Origin: Lampris incognitus
Taxonomy: Eukaryota > Chordata > Actinopteri > Lampriformes > Lampridae
Length of the DNA: 64,000 nt
Assembly (NCBI RefSeq): GCF_029633865.1
Contig: NC_079215.1
Span: 54,262,986 to 54,326,985, forward strand
Direction: 5' to 3'
The notes beneath the pieces are model-generated. The model did not search any database. It was not told the DNA's origin and saw nothing but the letters and a program-made list of their open reading frames with translations. The position numbers were made by a program, and so were the translations under genes. Each line of letters starts with the position of its first letter. Position 1 is the first letter of the stretch. Of this stretch, positions 49,985 through 61,989 are shown piece after piece.

Positions 49985-52900
49985 ACACTTCAGCAGGTTG
50001 TGTCTTTTCTCGGCTGAGGTAATGCTTGGTGGGACGTCAGGGGTTTCTAAAACAAAAAGGAAAAGTAAGCCATGAACCGTTATTACAACGACTACTGATA
50101 TTACTACTAGTCAGAGGCGGAAAAAACCCGGTCCAGAAAGTGAAAAACCCTAACCGTGTCTTTACTCCATCCATGTATTAAACCAGCTAATTTGGGAAAC
50201 TAGTCAGTGCAATCTGATGGTTTAGTACAGGGGTCCCCAATAGGCGGCCCGCGGGCCACGTCCGGCCCGTGACGGGTTGATTTATGGTCCGCGAGAATTT
50301 TTTAAGAAATGCCAGAAGGAAGATTTTTTTTTTATTTCCCTACCAAAACATTTTTTTTCAAATTAATTTCTTAGTAAAAGTAAGACTAGTAATATATCGA
50401 AAAATAGATGGAAAAATCTCTGTTTAAATTATAATACCTGCAACGTATCGACACCGAAACAAACTAACGAACAACATGCTGCTGGAGGTTGAGTGGCCCG
50501 TGGTTTTAAAAGTGGCCCTAAAAGTGGCCCCGCTATGAAAAGTAATTGGGGACCCCTGGTTTAGCACATGGGTGGAGTAAAGACACAGTTAGGGTTTTTA
50601 CTTTCTGGACCGGGTTTTTCCACCTCTGCTACTAGTCATCGTAGTAGTGCGTAGTACAAGTAGTCACACTTGTTATTCAGTGCCTCCAGGATTTCGCCAT
50701 GTCCCGATTGCTACAGTCAACGCAAATTCACTGTTCCGCAAATTTGACCAATCGTCATCGTAGTTTCCCGCGGCGAGGCTCTGCGCACGTGAGCCTGTTG
50801 TGGAATACCCCCTAGGTCAGTGTTTCTCAACCGGGGCTCCGCGGACCCCTAGTGGTCCGTGGTGTGATTTCAAGGGGTCCGTGAAAATAAAATATCTTTA
50901 AAAAAAGATCCTATGACATTTATAGAAATAGGATTATTTTACTCAAATGTGACTGAGACCTTTATCTACCGAAACTATAAAGGGTAACAGGACTTTTTTC
51001 TCTACTTACATCTGTTTCACAAGTGTAATTTATTGTATTTTAGTAAGAGATCTCGCCCCCGTTTGCATTGTTAAAAGTTACTGCATAAAAATTCTGTCGT
51101 TACATATATCTGAAAGTTACTGAATACATATTCTGTTTTGTTACATATATCTGAAAGTTACTGAATACATATTCTGTTTTGTTAACTATATCTAAGTTAC
51201 AACTGAAAGCTCTTATTTTTGCCCCAAAGAGTGAATAAATGCTATAATGCAATTTAAAATGCAGTTTCTACTGTTTCTATCAAATTGCAACCCCCCTCCC
51301 CCAAGATCAGGTGGAGGGGTCCTCAGGGTAGATCAAAAATACGCAGGGGGTCCAGGACCCCAAAAAGGTTGAGAACCACTGCCCTAGGAACACTTCTTCA
51401 TTTACAAATGAACCACATTTTGGTAGAATTTGTGTAACCCTAAGCCTTTTTTGGGCAAGGTTACTTATAACGCTCAGAACAGTGTGGTTTTATTCTCACC
51501 GGAACAAGTCACCTTTGATTTTGAATGAATTTTGCAAAAAAATAAAAAATTGCAGAGATTTTTTCAATTTTCACTCGCTCCCGCAATTTATTTGCAAAAA
51601 AAAAAAAAAAAAAGGAACCCCCCCCCCCCCCCCCCAGCTAAAAACATCGGAACATACGTTGCAATTTTTTTCCGGGGAAATCCTGGGGGGACTGGTTACT
51701 GTTATTACTATCATAAGTCGTAAAAGGATGATCCAGAGCATCAAACACATAGTAGACGAACATTTGAATTAAGAGCTGAAAAACTGAAATTAGAAAACTC
51801 CCCGTCTGCATGCTACATAGCGTCAACGGTTATGGATGGCTGTCTGTGATTTCACGTCAGGTGGACAGTATTTACCAGGTGTCTGTGTGGGCTCAAGGGG
51901 AGGTTGGCCCATGGCTTTGTCCTCCTTACTGATATCCAGCAGGTTGTCCATTGACTGGGTTTCTCTCATGCTTTTCTTATTCTCTTTCGGAGGCTGGGGA
52001 GGCTTTGCCGTTTGCTCTAAAGACAAGTGGAAAGTTTCGTTTGCACCTCTACAGTAACAACCTGTTTGCGAGTAGTCTCGATGCATGCTCAATAGACCCT
52101 TTTACAGTTGGTAAACAGTGATCACAAGGTTCAGTATGCACACACATTTTGGCAGCAAAATTAAGAGCTGGCCCTGGACTCTAGTTGGAACTGGGGAGTG
52201 AGAAAATACACTGCTGTGACCAGATCAGGACGAATATGCTTTTACCCTAATCTGGCCCCCTGTTATCAAACGGTCTTTTCCCCGATGGAATGCGGTAGAA
52301 ATTAATACCTTTAGTTTTGCTAGACCTGTTCTGGCAACCCGCAACACAACATCTTAAAAATGTAAATATCAATCGATCAAAAATCCACTTGCACTCTGCA
52401 TTGACTGGAGATGGAGAAGTTGCCCCTTTTGCTGCCAAAATGCGCGCACATACTATGCGTGACGTAGGTCATAAGAGGATCAATGATCCAGGTAAGAAAA
52501 TCAAAGAAGGTTGAATCAGCTCATCTGGACACAACGTTTCAACGGGGAGTCAAAGAGGCCATCTATGTGAAGAGGGAACGACCATCCCCTGAACTGGGGG
52601 GTGGGTGGGTCTAAGAGCGCCTCTGTCACTATTTTACAATGCTGTGATTACAACTATTCCCCAATCCTCTGTGAGCAGTACAAGTGGCCATTGAAACTCT
52701 AATTAATGGTCACGGTGATTTGCATATGAAACTGGTGGTTGGTTTCGGTCGTTATGCCGCTGTGTTGTTTATAAGGGTGGGGAAACCTGCAGGAGGTCAC
52801 TTAGATGAGTGATGAAACGTTTCTGTCAATAAACGTTGTATCCAGAACTGATTCAATAAACGTTGTATCCAGAACTGATTCAATAAACGTTGTATCCAGA

Positions 52901-55900
52901 ACTGATTCAATAAACGTTGTATCCAGAACTGATTCAATAAACGTTGTATCCAGAATGGATTCAATAAACGTTGTATCCAGAACGGATTCAATAAACGTTG
53001 TATCCAGAACTGATTCAATAAACGTTGTATCCAGAACTGATTCAATAAACGTTGTATCCAGAATGGATTCAATAAACGTTGTATCCAGAACGGATTCAAT
53101 GAACATTGTATCCAGAACTGATTCAATAAACATTGTATCCAGAACGGATTCAATGAACATTGTATCCAGAACGGATTCAATGAACATTGTATCCAGAACG
53201 GATTCAATGAACATTGTATCCAGAACGGATTCAATAAACGTTGTATCCAGAACGGATTCAATAACCGTTGTATCCAGAACGGATTCAATAAACATTGTAC
53301 CCAGAACAGATTCAATAAACGTTGTACCCAGAACGGATTCAATGAACATTGTATCCAGAACTGATTCAATAAACATTGTATCCAGAACGGATTCAATGAA
53401 CATTGTATCCAGAACGGATTCAATAAACGTTGTATCCAGAACGGATTCAATAACCATTGTATCCAGAACGGATTCAATAAACGTTGTATCCAGAACGGAT
53501 TCAATAAACGTTGTATCCAGAACTGATTCAACCTTCTTTGACTACCTGCAAGTACTGTTAATGAACAGAGAAGCCATCGGCTGTGAAACAGGTTCACGCG
53601 TTCATTTTATGAAAGTAGAGTTACTAAAGTAGCAAATGTACTGTCATAAAATGAACACATCAATCCGACTATGGCCGGACTCGGTGAAGCAGCAATCATT
53701 GGCAACGCTGTCTTCGGGAGGGGGGCGGAGTCGGCTTGTGTTCGTCATGTGAATGCGTCTCTGTGTGTGTCGGAAAAACAGTGGTTCGGCTTGGATTCGC
53801 CTTGTCACGAAAGTGGGGAGGCGCTTTCCTTCGAGACTGCCGGCCGGAGAGATGCAGTTGGCGAACGCATGCAATACGAGGGTGGGTGTTTGAATTAAAA
53901 TAGGGATCAATTGGCCACTAAATTGGGAGAAAAAAGGGAAAAATCAGAAATAAATTTAAAAAAATAAAAAAATAAAATGAACACATCAACCTGTTTCAGT
54001 TACTGCTGCTTTGCAGATTACATTGTGGATTCGAGTAGATTAGATCCTATCTAAACTACTCTAATCCTGTAGGTTGCAGTTCTAACACTTTATTCCCCCC
54101 ACTACTTTATTAATATCCCCGTGGGGCAAGTCTTCCTCTGCATTTAACCCATCCTAGCCATGTAGCTAGCAGCAGTGGGCAGCTGCCGCGCAGCACCCGG
54201 CGACCAACTCGTCTTGCCATGCCTTGCTCAGTGGCACAGACAAGGAGTATAAACCCTAACGTGAATGCCTTTTTGATGGTGGGGGAAACCGGAGGAGCAC
54301 CCAGAGAAAACCCACTGCAGACACGGGGAGAACATGCAAACTCCACACAGAGGATGACCTGGGATGACCACCCAAGGTTGGACAACCCCGGGGTTCGAAC
54401 CCAGGACCTTCTTGCTGTGAGGCGACAGCGCTATCCACTGCGCCACCGTGCCGCCAATGTGGGTAAATCAGTTGGAAGAGATGTGGTCTGACACACAGTC
54501 GCCACACCTTTCCCTGTTTCTCACAGTGTAGAGATGAATAAAATCATCTCAAGAAGTTTATTTATTTATTCATTTATGATTTCTCCCAATGTAGTGGCCA
54601 ATCGATCCCTATTTTAGTTCAAACACCCACCCTCGTACTGCATGCGTTCTCCAACTGCATCTCTCCGGCCGGCAGTCTCGAAGGAGACGCCTCCCCACTT
54701 TTGTGACAAGGCGACTCCAGGCCGAACCACTGCTTTTTCCCCACACACCCAGAGACGCATTCGTGTGACAAACACAAGCCGACTCCGCCCCCCTCCCGAA
54801 GACAGCGTTGCCGATTACTGCTGCTTCATCGAGTCCGGCCATAGTCGGATCTGACGAGACCGGGGCGCCAACCCCCGGTCCCCAGTCTCAAGAAGTTTTT
54901 TTGGCATCATTCAAACATCTAAAAAGTGGATTGGGCTGTTTATATACCGATGACGTTTGGGAAACAAGAAGAAAGCCTGGTTACTTTGTGCACGACCAGT
55001 GGGAAATCTGTTCGAGAAGAAGACATTCAACGTGTAGAGAAAGGCAGAGTAACAAATTTCTTACTTTGAGGTCTCTGGTCCGTCAACGGAGTTTTCCCAT
55101 CGTTCTCACGGTTCTTTTCTGAGGGAGAAATTGAAAGAGACAGCGTCGTCAGTTTAAAGCTGTGTGCTTCATTTAAACAGACAAGACAAGGGAAATCCCC
55201 CCCCCCTATTTAAGAGTGTGAAGGTTTTCCTCAACACCGGAAGGTCCGTTCTTGTCATGAGGCGTTATCTTTAAATCCGCTTACCATGGCAGACTGTCAT
55301 TCAGTCTGACTGATCAACCAGTTTGGAAAGCCAAAACTGTGGCGGAGTTTAACAGCTATGAATGCTGTGTGACGGCGCTACTTATGTGGCTTTTCCATTT
55401 TGTGGACAGAGGTGCTTGTTGAAAAAATATAATCCACAGATTTAGAGGTCCATCATGGGCTCCCAAGACTGGATCACAACCACAAGTTGTGCGTTCGAGG
55501 GAAGCTCAGTGGGGAACTGAGCCGTTCTGGCCTGTCCCTTCTCGTGGAGATACGCACCTTCAGTCGAAACCGATGTGTGTAGTATCGTACATTTTCAGCT
55601 GCTTTAAACAAGCTATATGTCACTATGAACTTTGTTTGCGGTTTGATAATATCGGTTTTGATAAAACTGCGTATGCTGTGCAGTGAATTCCTACGGTTCT
55701 CCTGGTGTTTGCACATGCGAGAAGTTCTCAGATCTCCCCTTGAAACAATCGCTCTGGGCTGTCAGGTCGTTTATCCGGTCAAGTTCACGTTGGGAGTACA
55801 CGGTTATGGTTGGAACATCTCTCTCTCTTGCAGAAATCAATCAATCAATCAATCAATCCATTTCACAGGAAGTGCACATCTACAGACAGGTAGGATTCAC

Positions 55901-58900
55901 AGCCCTCCTTCCCTAGATTGTATGTACATTCACTCCTGCCGTGGGTTTTTTTCTTTTTGGGACCCCCCCTCCCTTTTCCTCCTCAATTGTATTCGGCCAA
56001 TTACCCCACTCTTCCGAGCCATCCCAGTCACTGCTCCACCCTCTCTGCCGAGCCGGGGAGGTCTGCAGACTACCACGTCTCCTCCGATACACGTGGAGTC
56101 GCCAGCCGCTTCTTTTCACCTGACAGTAAAGCGTTTCACCAGGGGAATGCAGCGCGCGGGAGGATCACGCTATTCCCCCCCAGTTCCCCCTCCCCCCTGA
56201 ACAGGCCCCTTGCCCGACCAGAGGAGGCGCTAGCGCAGCGACCAGGACACAAACCCACGTCTGGCTTCCCACCTGCAGACACGGCCAATTGTTTCCGTAG
56301 GGACGCCCGACCAAGCCAGCGGTAACACGGGGATTCAAACTGGCGATCCCAATGTTGGTAGGCAACAGAATAGACTGCCACGCCACCCGGACGCTCCTGC
56401 CGTGGTTTTTTTATGGGCCCGACCTCAACATGCATTCAAAAACAACCAAATAATAAATGTATTTGTAGTTGCTCATTTTAACGTCTGCTATCAGCTAGGA
56501 CTTTCACAGGTAAAATGATTTGGTGTGTATTCCTTTACACCTCCAACATGGCAGCCAGATGCAGGAGAAGACAGGTATGACAGTATATGTGCTCATATGA
56601 GGAGGAGGCCGAGTTGCTGTGGTCAGCTCACACCTGTAGAAGACGCCAACAGGCTCTATAACATCTGGATCCAAACCCCAGGTCCAAGTGTGCTTTATTT
56701 GGTTAGAGGTTGAGAAAACGGCGATGTAATAAAACTGGCAACTCCGGTTGATGTTGAAGGCATCTGGGATCCAGAGTGTTCCAACACCACTGCAATTACC
56801 ACGTGCCACCATACTTGTCAGTAGGTTACACAAAGATGACAATCCTCATCTCATCATCAGCCACTTCTCTGGGGTCGGGTCGCGGTGGCAACGCCCTCCA
56901 GCGCCTCCTGGGGGATCCCAAGGCATTCCCAGGCCAGACTGGACATAGTCCCTCCAGCGAGTTCTGGGTCTACCCCAGGTTCTCTTCACAGTTGGATGTG
57001 CCCGGAAAACCTCCAGAGGAAGGCACCCAGGGGGCCTCTTAATCAGATGCCCAAACCACCTCAACTGGCTCCTTTCGACGCAAAGGAGCAGCGGCTCTAC
57101 TCCAAGTTCCCTCCGGATCTCCGAGTTCCTCACCCTATCTCTAAGGCTGAGCCCAGACACCCTACGGAGGAAACTCATTTCAGCCGCTTGTATCTGCGCT
57201 CTCACCCTTTCGGTCACTACCCAAAGCTCATGACCATAGGTGAGGGTTGGAACGAAGACTGACTGGTAAATTGAGAGCTTTGCCTTCCGGCTCAGCTCCC
57301 TCTTCACCACAACGGTCCGGTACAACGTCCGCATTACTACTGATGCTGCACCAATTGACAGGCGGTGTCAATCTCCCGCTCCCTATAAGTGAAAAGATGA
57401 CAATCCTCAGATTTTTAATTTCAAGAAAAAAAAACCGTCCAAGAGTCCAATCACGAAATGTTTGTAGAGTGTTTGCCAGTGGGCGAGGGGCAGCACATTT
57501 GTCTCCTCACATACAGCAAGACAATCTCTATATTTTGTCAAAGAGGACAAGGTGATAACGCTGCAGTTTTTCCTTTTGCCGTCCCTCCTCCATCCCGGCG
57601 CATGGCGCTCATAACCCCAGGGTAGCAAGAAGCAACCAGACGGCCATTTACCCTTCAGACTAGCACTGCGAACTCAAGACGTGCACAAGCACATTTTGTC
57701 ACCTCATTTTCAACAATTAACACATGCAGTATAATGCCACATCGGCCGTTTTTTAACAGCTTATTTAGAGTCTCCATTGGTACAGGTCAGAGCAAATCTG
57801 ACATATGTGCCGGAGTGGGACAGGATGGAAGCGCTATTCCACATGATCGACAGAGTAAAACAAAAAGGTGTCCACCAACACAACTTACAATAATGAAATA
57901 AATTTAATTACTTGAAATAATCAAAACAATAACTATAATAATAATAATAATAGAAATGAAAAAAATTAAAACAACCCTGCATTGATTTGGTAAACATTCT
58001 TTGAGTTGTGATTGATGTTAGGTTACACACTAAAGTCTCCTGCTTCTCTCTCTCTCATCTCTATAAACTATGCAACATGTGCATGCCACAGACGCACAAC
58101 TTTGTTGCAGAATGATTTGCAGGTAGTTCAAGTCTGCACAGATTGGGACGGTACAGAAGTCGGCACTCCCAATACGGGAAGACACCTGATACAAATACTG
58201 AAGGAGTTGCTGTACTTGGACAAGATGGGAGAATTATGAGAGGGGCTGGGAGAGACTGGGAGGGACTGGGTGAGACGAGAGCTAAATTTGACTCCCATGT
58301 AGACCTCGTGACAAAATGAATAACTGCCATAAAATTTAAATTTTTCCCCAAATCATTGACAGGACATATTATCATTCTTTGCAGTTGAGATAAAAAAAAA
58401 ATACTTGTAATATGTCTTACGAATTACTTTTTGCCATAAAGCAGCAGCTCACACTCAGTATTTGACGGGTTTTTCAGACACAGCGATAAACAGAAGGTTT
58501 GCGAGAGAGGTGTGACACCATTTCTCGTCCTGGACTCAGAGCCGTGCAGTCAGATAATGTGGACGGTCTACAGAGCAAACACACTGGTCCTCTTATCCGC
58601 TGGCTGACTGCAAGCTGATACTGAAGTAAGGTCCTTTCAAAATCAAACACCGAACCAAAATGGCTGAATGACTGTTACGTTGAAATTGAAAGCTTGTGAA
58701 GTGATCAGAAAATCTTATGGAAGCCACCGAGCTTGTCTACATACAGCTGCTATTGGTCGTACTACAGCAGGCAGGTGAATAACAGACTGCCCTTGTAGTC
58801 TTCAGGGCAAGACACCATTCAGAAATGCAGTGGGGGGGGGGGGTAAGAGCAGGAGATATTGTAGGAAAAAGGTCATGGGTCAAAATTAATTTCTCCTATG

Positions 58901-61106
58901 GATAGAAACAGCATGATCAGGTTAGTCTGATGATCCCATTAAGAGAAGTGATGTGGTTTGGGAGTGTGTTATTGAGGTGTTTGGGGACATTGTCTCACTT
59001 TGAGGTTTCTTCTTTTGGGCCATCTTGATTGGAGCCCCTGGACTGGGAGACCTGAGGTGTAGAACTGGTTTGAAAGGATTCGGCACTTGTGCTTTAGAGA
59101 CAGATGGAGACAGAAGGGACAAAGGTTAATCAACACATTATGCAACTCTACAAACAGTATCATTACCTTGGCAGAGAGGTTGCTATTACATAATGCTTAT
59201 AACTCCTCAAACATACATTACGTGCTTGTTACGAAGTAGGAGATAAACGTACCATACGGCATTTCAGGAAAAGGTCTCCTAGGTGGAAAGACACCAAACC
59301 CAAGAAGAGGCGCTGGACCTGGTCTTTCACCTGTTGGGATGCCAAATTGATCATTGCCATTGAATATGTTTTCTCATACAAGAGCTGAAATGTCTGTCCC
59401 ACCACCTCCAAATTTGTCACCCATCTGAAAAGTCAATTTCAGGAAATGGTTGTTTTGATTTCAGTTTTCATTTGATGCCAACTTACCCAGTGCAAACATG
59501 CCAGTGTCAGGTTCTGTAATGAAACCAGACTTCACTAACGTGGTTTCAGTGTTCTGTTTATGCGTGCTTAATAATCCAGGTAAGCCCATCAAAGAAGGTT
59601 GAATCTGTTCACCTGGATACAATGTTTAATGCCAGACACATGTCATCACTCAGCTAAGTGACATCTTCAGTCAAAACTGACTGCAGGCATCCCCACCCTT
59701 ATAAACAATACAGTTGCATCACGACCGAACCGATGACCAGTTTCATTCGCAAATATGGGCGTGACCATTAACTAGAGTTTCGATGGCCGGGTGTACTATT
59801 TGGAGGATTGGGGAATGTTTGCAATCACAGCATTGTAAGATGGCGACAGATGTACTCTTAGCCCCCCCCCCCACTTTTGACCCCCCCTCGGTTCAGGGAT
59901 GGTTGTTCCCTCTTAACCTAGATGGCCTCTTTGACTCCCCGTTCAAACCAACGTTCCTCCCTATCAAGGATGTGCACATCCTCATCCTTGAAAGAGTGGT
60001 CACTGGCCTGTAGATGGTGTAGACTGTTGAGTCCTGGCCTGACATGTAGCTCTTCTGTGTTGTGTCATCCTCTTGGCCAGCGTCTGTTTGGTTTCCCCGA
60101 TGTACAAGTCACGGCAGTCCTCCTGGCACTTAACAGTGTACACTATATTGCTCTGTTTGTGCCGGGGGACCCGATCCTTGGGGTGGACCAACTTCTGGTG
60201 GAAAATATGTGTCTCAGCCGTTGCGACACTCCCGCCACATACAGAATCACCACAGGTTTACGCTTAGACAGCTGTCGTCCTTCTCCTGTCTTCGATCGGC
60301 TGGTGCACTGTTTGGGCGCCTTCCTGGCTTCGACAAACACCCAGTTAGGACAACCACACTTAACCAGGGCCTGAATAATGTGGGATTTCTCCCCTTCCCC
60401 GGCCGCTGTGTAGGTGGGGACGTTGTCAGCTTGGTGGTACAGCGTCCTGATGACTCCTAGTTTGTGCTCCAGTGGATGATGAGAGTCAAACCTTAAGTAC
60501 TGACCAGTATGTGTCGGTTTGCGGTAAACACCAACAATCAAATGTCCCCCATCACCAATTGCAATTTCACAGTCTAAGAAGGCTAACCTGTCATTTTTCA
60601 CATGCTCCCGGGTGAACTTGATGTGGTTGTCCACAGAGTTAATGTAGTCAGTGAAATGTGGTACATCCTGACATTTAATTTTACCACAGGCGTCGTCCTA
60701 AAATCTGAACCAAAGGCTAGGTGGTGCCCTCTTTTCCCACTTCCTCCATATGCAAGTTGGCCACTACAGGTGAGACTGGGGAACCCATAGCACATCCATG
60801 CCTCTGCCTATAGTACTGCCCCCCTGGATCTGAAGTACGTGGACCGAAGACACACCTCCGCACTGAAGACAGACTTGTATGGTTTCACATACAGAACACC
60901 AGCTCTCATTGTAACAAATACACTCTTGCATACTCACTTGGTTGGAGCATTTGCAGCCGAGCCTCAACACTCTGCTTGAAGAGCTCAGTCAGATAGTGCT
61001 TCAGAGCAGCAGCAAAGTCCTGAGCTGCGCTCAGCGTCTTAGTGTCCAAGCTGCATCGGGGGGTGTGGGGCTCAAAATTTACAACTGAGGGCAGGTCAAC
61101 GGAAGC
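49327..61106 (-). CDS. trim25: trim25 (E3 ubiquitin/ISG15 ligase), 3' eight exons; 5' part beyond window
   Basis: Trim25 is a RING E3 ligase that promotes RIG-I antiviral signalling. Minus-strand exons are 61106-60938, 59513-59487, 59372-59253, 59091-58999, 55118-55065, 52016-51876, 50046-49987 and 49859-49327; internal junctions are phase 1 throughout. They give 398 codons. First comes a segment after the coiled coil (ASVDLPSVV...EARLQMLQP). Next is a proline/lysine-rich linker split over small exons (KPDTGMFALENIFNGNDQ..., MAQKKKPQKKNREND). The linker runs into NLLKYGAALTLDPKTAHKR and a PRY-SPRY domain. The SPRY has the family core HYWEVKMNNNNFMGIGF, RNAQSWCVEWFN, RVGVLLNCDEG and VYPAFWIFSSG. 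RING, B-boxes and most of the coiled coil must lie beyond 64000. The 5' edge at 61106 and the two linker mini-exons are less sure. TRIM25 identity rests on the WCVEWFN/VGVLLNCD/YPAFW match and on dgke synteny. Confidence 0.88.
49987..50046 (-). CDS. trim25: trim25 small exon preceding PRY-SPRY
   Basis: The 60-nt exon reads TPDVPPSITSAEKRHNLLK. It ends with one base of the next codon, which the SPRY exon completes as Tyr (LLKY). The donor is GTACGT at 49986-49981 and the acceptor TTTTAG. The adjoining (CA)n tract at 49944-49980 lies immediately inside the intron. Confidence 0.8.
50112..50628. mobile_element. hAT-type MITE with perfect 8-bp duplication, in trim25 intron
   Basis: Terminal inverted repeats of about 60 bp begin cagaggcggaaaaaacccgg and end ccgggtttttccacctctg. 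The flanking duplication ctactagt is perfect (50104-50111 and 50629-50636). The element is split by another MITE at 50228-50558. No transposase is present. Confidence 0.92.
50228..50558. mobile_element. second hAT-type MITE nested in the first
   Basis: Inverted ends are caggggtccccaat and attggggacccctg. The duplication gtttagta (50220-50227) / gtttagca (50559-50566) matches at 7 of 8 positions. It lies wholly inside the element 50112-50628 and so is younger than it. Confidence 0.92.
50818..51381. mobile_element. third hAT-type MITE in the same trim25 intron
   Basis: Inverted ends cagtgtttctcaaccgggg and ggttgagaaccactg are of the classic hAT kind. The duplication ccctaggt (50810-50817) / ccctagga (51382-51389) matches at 7 of 8 positions. 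The interior is AT-rich and noncoding. Confidence 0.9.
52502..53540 (+). mobile_element. Penelope-like element terminus (truncated) in trim25 intron
   Basis: The piece starts caaagaaggttgaatcagct and ends in the inverted counterpart gattcaaccttctttg. It keeps the last codons of the GIY-YIG region, the 3' noncoding part (ggtcacggtgatttgcatat) and the terminal repeat, as in the longer copy at 31641-34469. Most of the element is absent. A 27-bp minisatellite has expanded within its terminus. Confidence 0.85.
52826..53530. repeat. 27-bp minisatellite derived from the Penelope terminus, about 26 copies
   Basis: Units read ttcaataaacgttgtatcc followed by agaa(c/t)(t/g)ga, a sequence that occurs once at the 3' terminus of the related Penelope copy (34423-34460, ccagtaaacgttgtgtcc...). 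Variants with ataaacg, atgaaca and ataacca occur in runs. The open frames on both strands are repeat artefacts. Confidence 0.95.
53660..53945 (+). mobile_element. SINE-like repeat (family C), plus copy
   Basis: The repeat contains ggaggggggcggagtcggct and ends attggccactaaattgggag plus an A-rich tail. An inverted copy lies at 54575-54870. The tail resembles that of family B, which suggests a shared 3' end. Confidence 0.65.
54105..54455 (-). mobile_element. SINE family A, near full length, in trim25 intron
   Basis: Minus strand: ggcggcacggtggcgcagtg (box A) and gggttcgaaccccgg (box B), then the full family body to gggttaaatgcagaggaag. It lies between the two inverted family C repeats. Confidence 0.8.
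54575..54870 (-). mobile_element. SINE-like repeat (family C), minus copy
   Basis: This is the reverse complement of the repeat at 53660-53945 along most of its length (gactccgcccccctcccgaa; cgtactgcatgcgttct). Together the two form a long inverted pair separated by about 630 bp. Confidence 0.7.
55945..56393 (-). mobile_element. SINE family B, full length, in trim25 intron
   Basis: A minus-strand copy is flanked by a perfect duplication ctcctgccgtgg at 55933-55944 and 56394-56405. Box B reads gtttgaatcccc. The length (449 bp) matches the copy at 38354-38792. Confidence 0.88.
56850..57345 (-). mobile_element. LINE 3' part (reverse transcriptase C-terminus) in trim25 intron
   Basis: An open minus-strand frame of 162 codons reads LYRTVVVKRELSRKAKLSIY, VFVPTLTYGHELWV, SFLRRVSGLSLRDRVRN and RSQLRWFGHLIKRPPG, typical of a teleost LINE. 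It is related to the fragment at 9640-9960 but longer and less decayed. The 5' end is truncated. Confidence 0.8.
57346..58998 (-). other. remainder of a trim25 intron
   Basis: AT-rich sequence with poly-G at 58831-58843 and short microsatellites (aataat near 57935). No exon is supported. Confidence 0.4.
59590..60895 (-). mobile_element. Penelope-like element, 5'-truncated fossil, in trim25 intron
   Basis: The minus strand holds the late reverse transcriptase region ([36 protein letters not shown]), the GIY-YIG region ([16 protein letters not shown]) and the 3' terminal repeat ending near 59590. It is clearly related to the copy at 31641-34469. The copy is truncated and broken in several places. 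Confidence 0.88.
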
Positions 61107-61840
61107 CTTCACCAGATGTGGATGGAAAAACATTTTGACAGGACAGTCAGTAAATAAGACAATAAAGTAAATAAAGCAACAATATAATATGATTACCCAT
61201 GGTGGGGCAAATTCAGGAAAGAATTTCTCAAGGAAGAGAAGTTTACGTGGCATGAGATGAGACAGAACAAACCAGATGCACAGAGCAATACATTTATTTT
61301 ACAGTGTTATGAAATTAAAGCCGCCATCCACCAATTGTCTCAATGAATTTTATCTATTTGAAAAAGTATGACAATGTACCAATTCTGTTGGACAGACAAT
61401 CCGTATTACAGGACAACAGTGTTGTGATATAGTTGCACTTGTTGCAGCTGATTTACTTGAAGTACAAAACAAGGTGTAGCGACCAAGGCCCCATTTTGTG
61501 TCCTCAAAGCATGGTGTAGGGTGTCGGAATTTTTTTTTGGGATGGAGGGTTAGTGCTCATCTAGTCCTCCGGACAGAGCATTTCCAGATGCAGACTTGAA
61601 AACGAGCGGTCGTAAACGAGTGGTTGAATGAATGCATCAAAAAAACTGTGGCTGCAGCAGGTTGAAAATGGCTACCGGTGCCGTTATGTTCAGGTTGTAA
61701 TTGTTACTTATGTGTTCAAATGTTGTGTTCGCGTTTCGATTGTTGTTTGGAAGTTTGACTCGGACCGGTTAGACAACCATTTGACTGACTGACTGTTGGA
61801 CCATGACTGATACCTGTATGTTAAATCACAGCCTTGTTAG
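61107..61840 (-). other. trim25 intron sequence, nothing recognised
   Basis: The interval lies upstream of the most 5' trim25 exon seen here. No RING, B-box or coiled-coil exon was found between here and the right edge. Confidence 0.4.
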
Positions 61841-61989
61841 GGGAAGCCATTGTTGGGCCACTATTGGGGAGGGGCAGAGTAAAGGAGAACTCCTGGGGTC
61901 AAGTCAAGTCGTGTGGTATATGAGACACAGGAGTCTAAAATGCATCCTTGCCTTTTGCCTCTCCTTTCCCATCAGTTCCATTCAGTTCG

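Noticed and set aside
52797-53632. Open frames of 218-275 codons on both strands with 9-residue repeats
   Set aside because: They are a by-product of the 27-bp minisatellite; both strands being open shows the repeat is the cause.
59229-59420. 63-codon minus-strand frame (VVGQTFQLLYEKTYSM...) as an extra trim25 exon
   Set aside because: Its phase does not fit the neighbouring exons; the overlapping frame (NIFNGNDQFGIPTGERPG...) joins perfectly in phase 1 on both sides.
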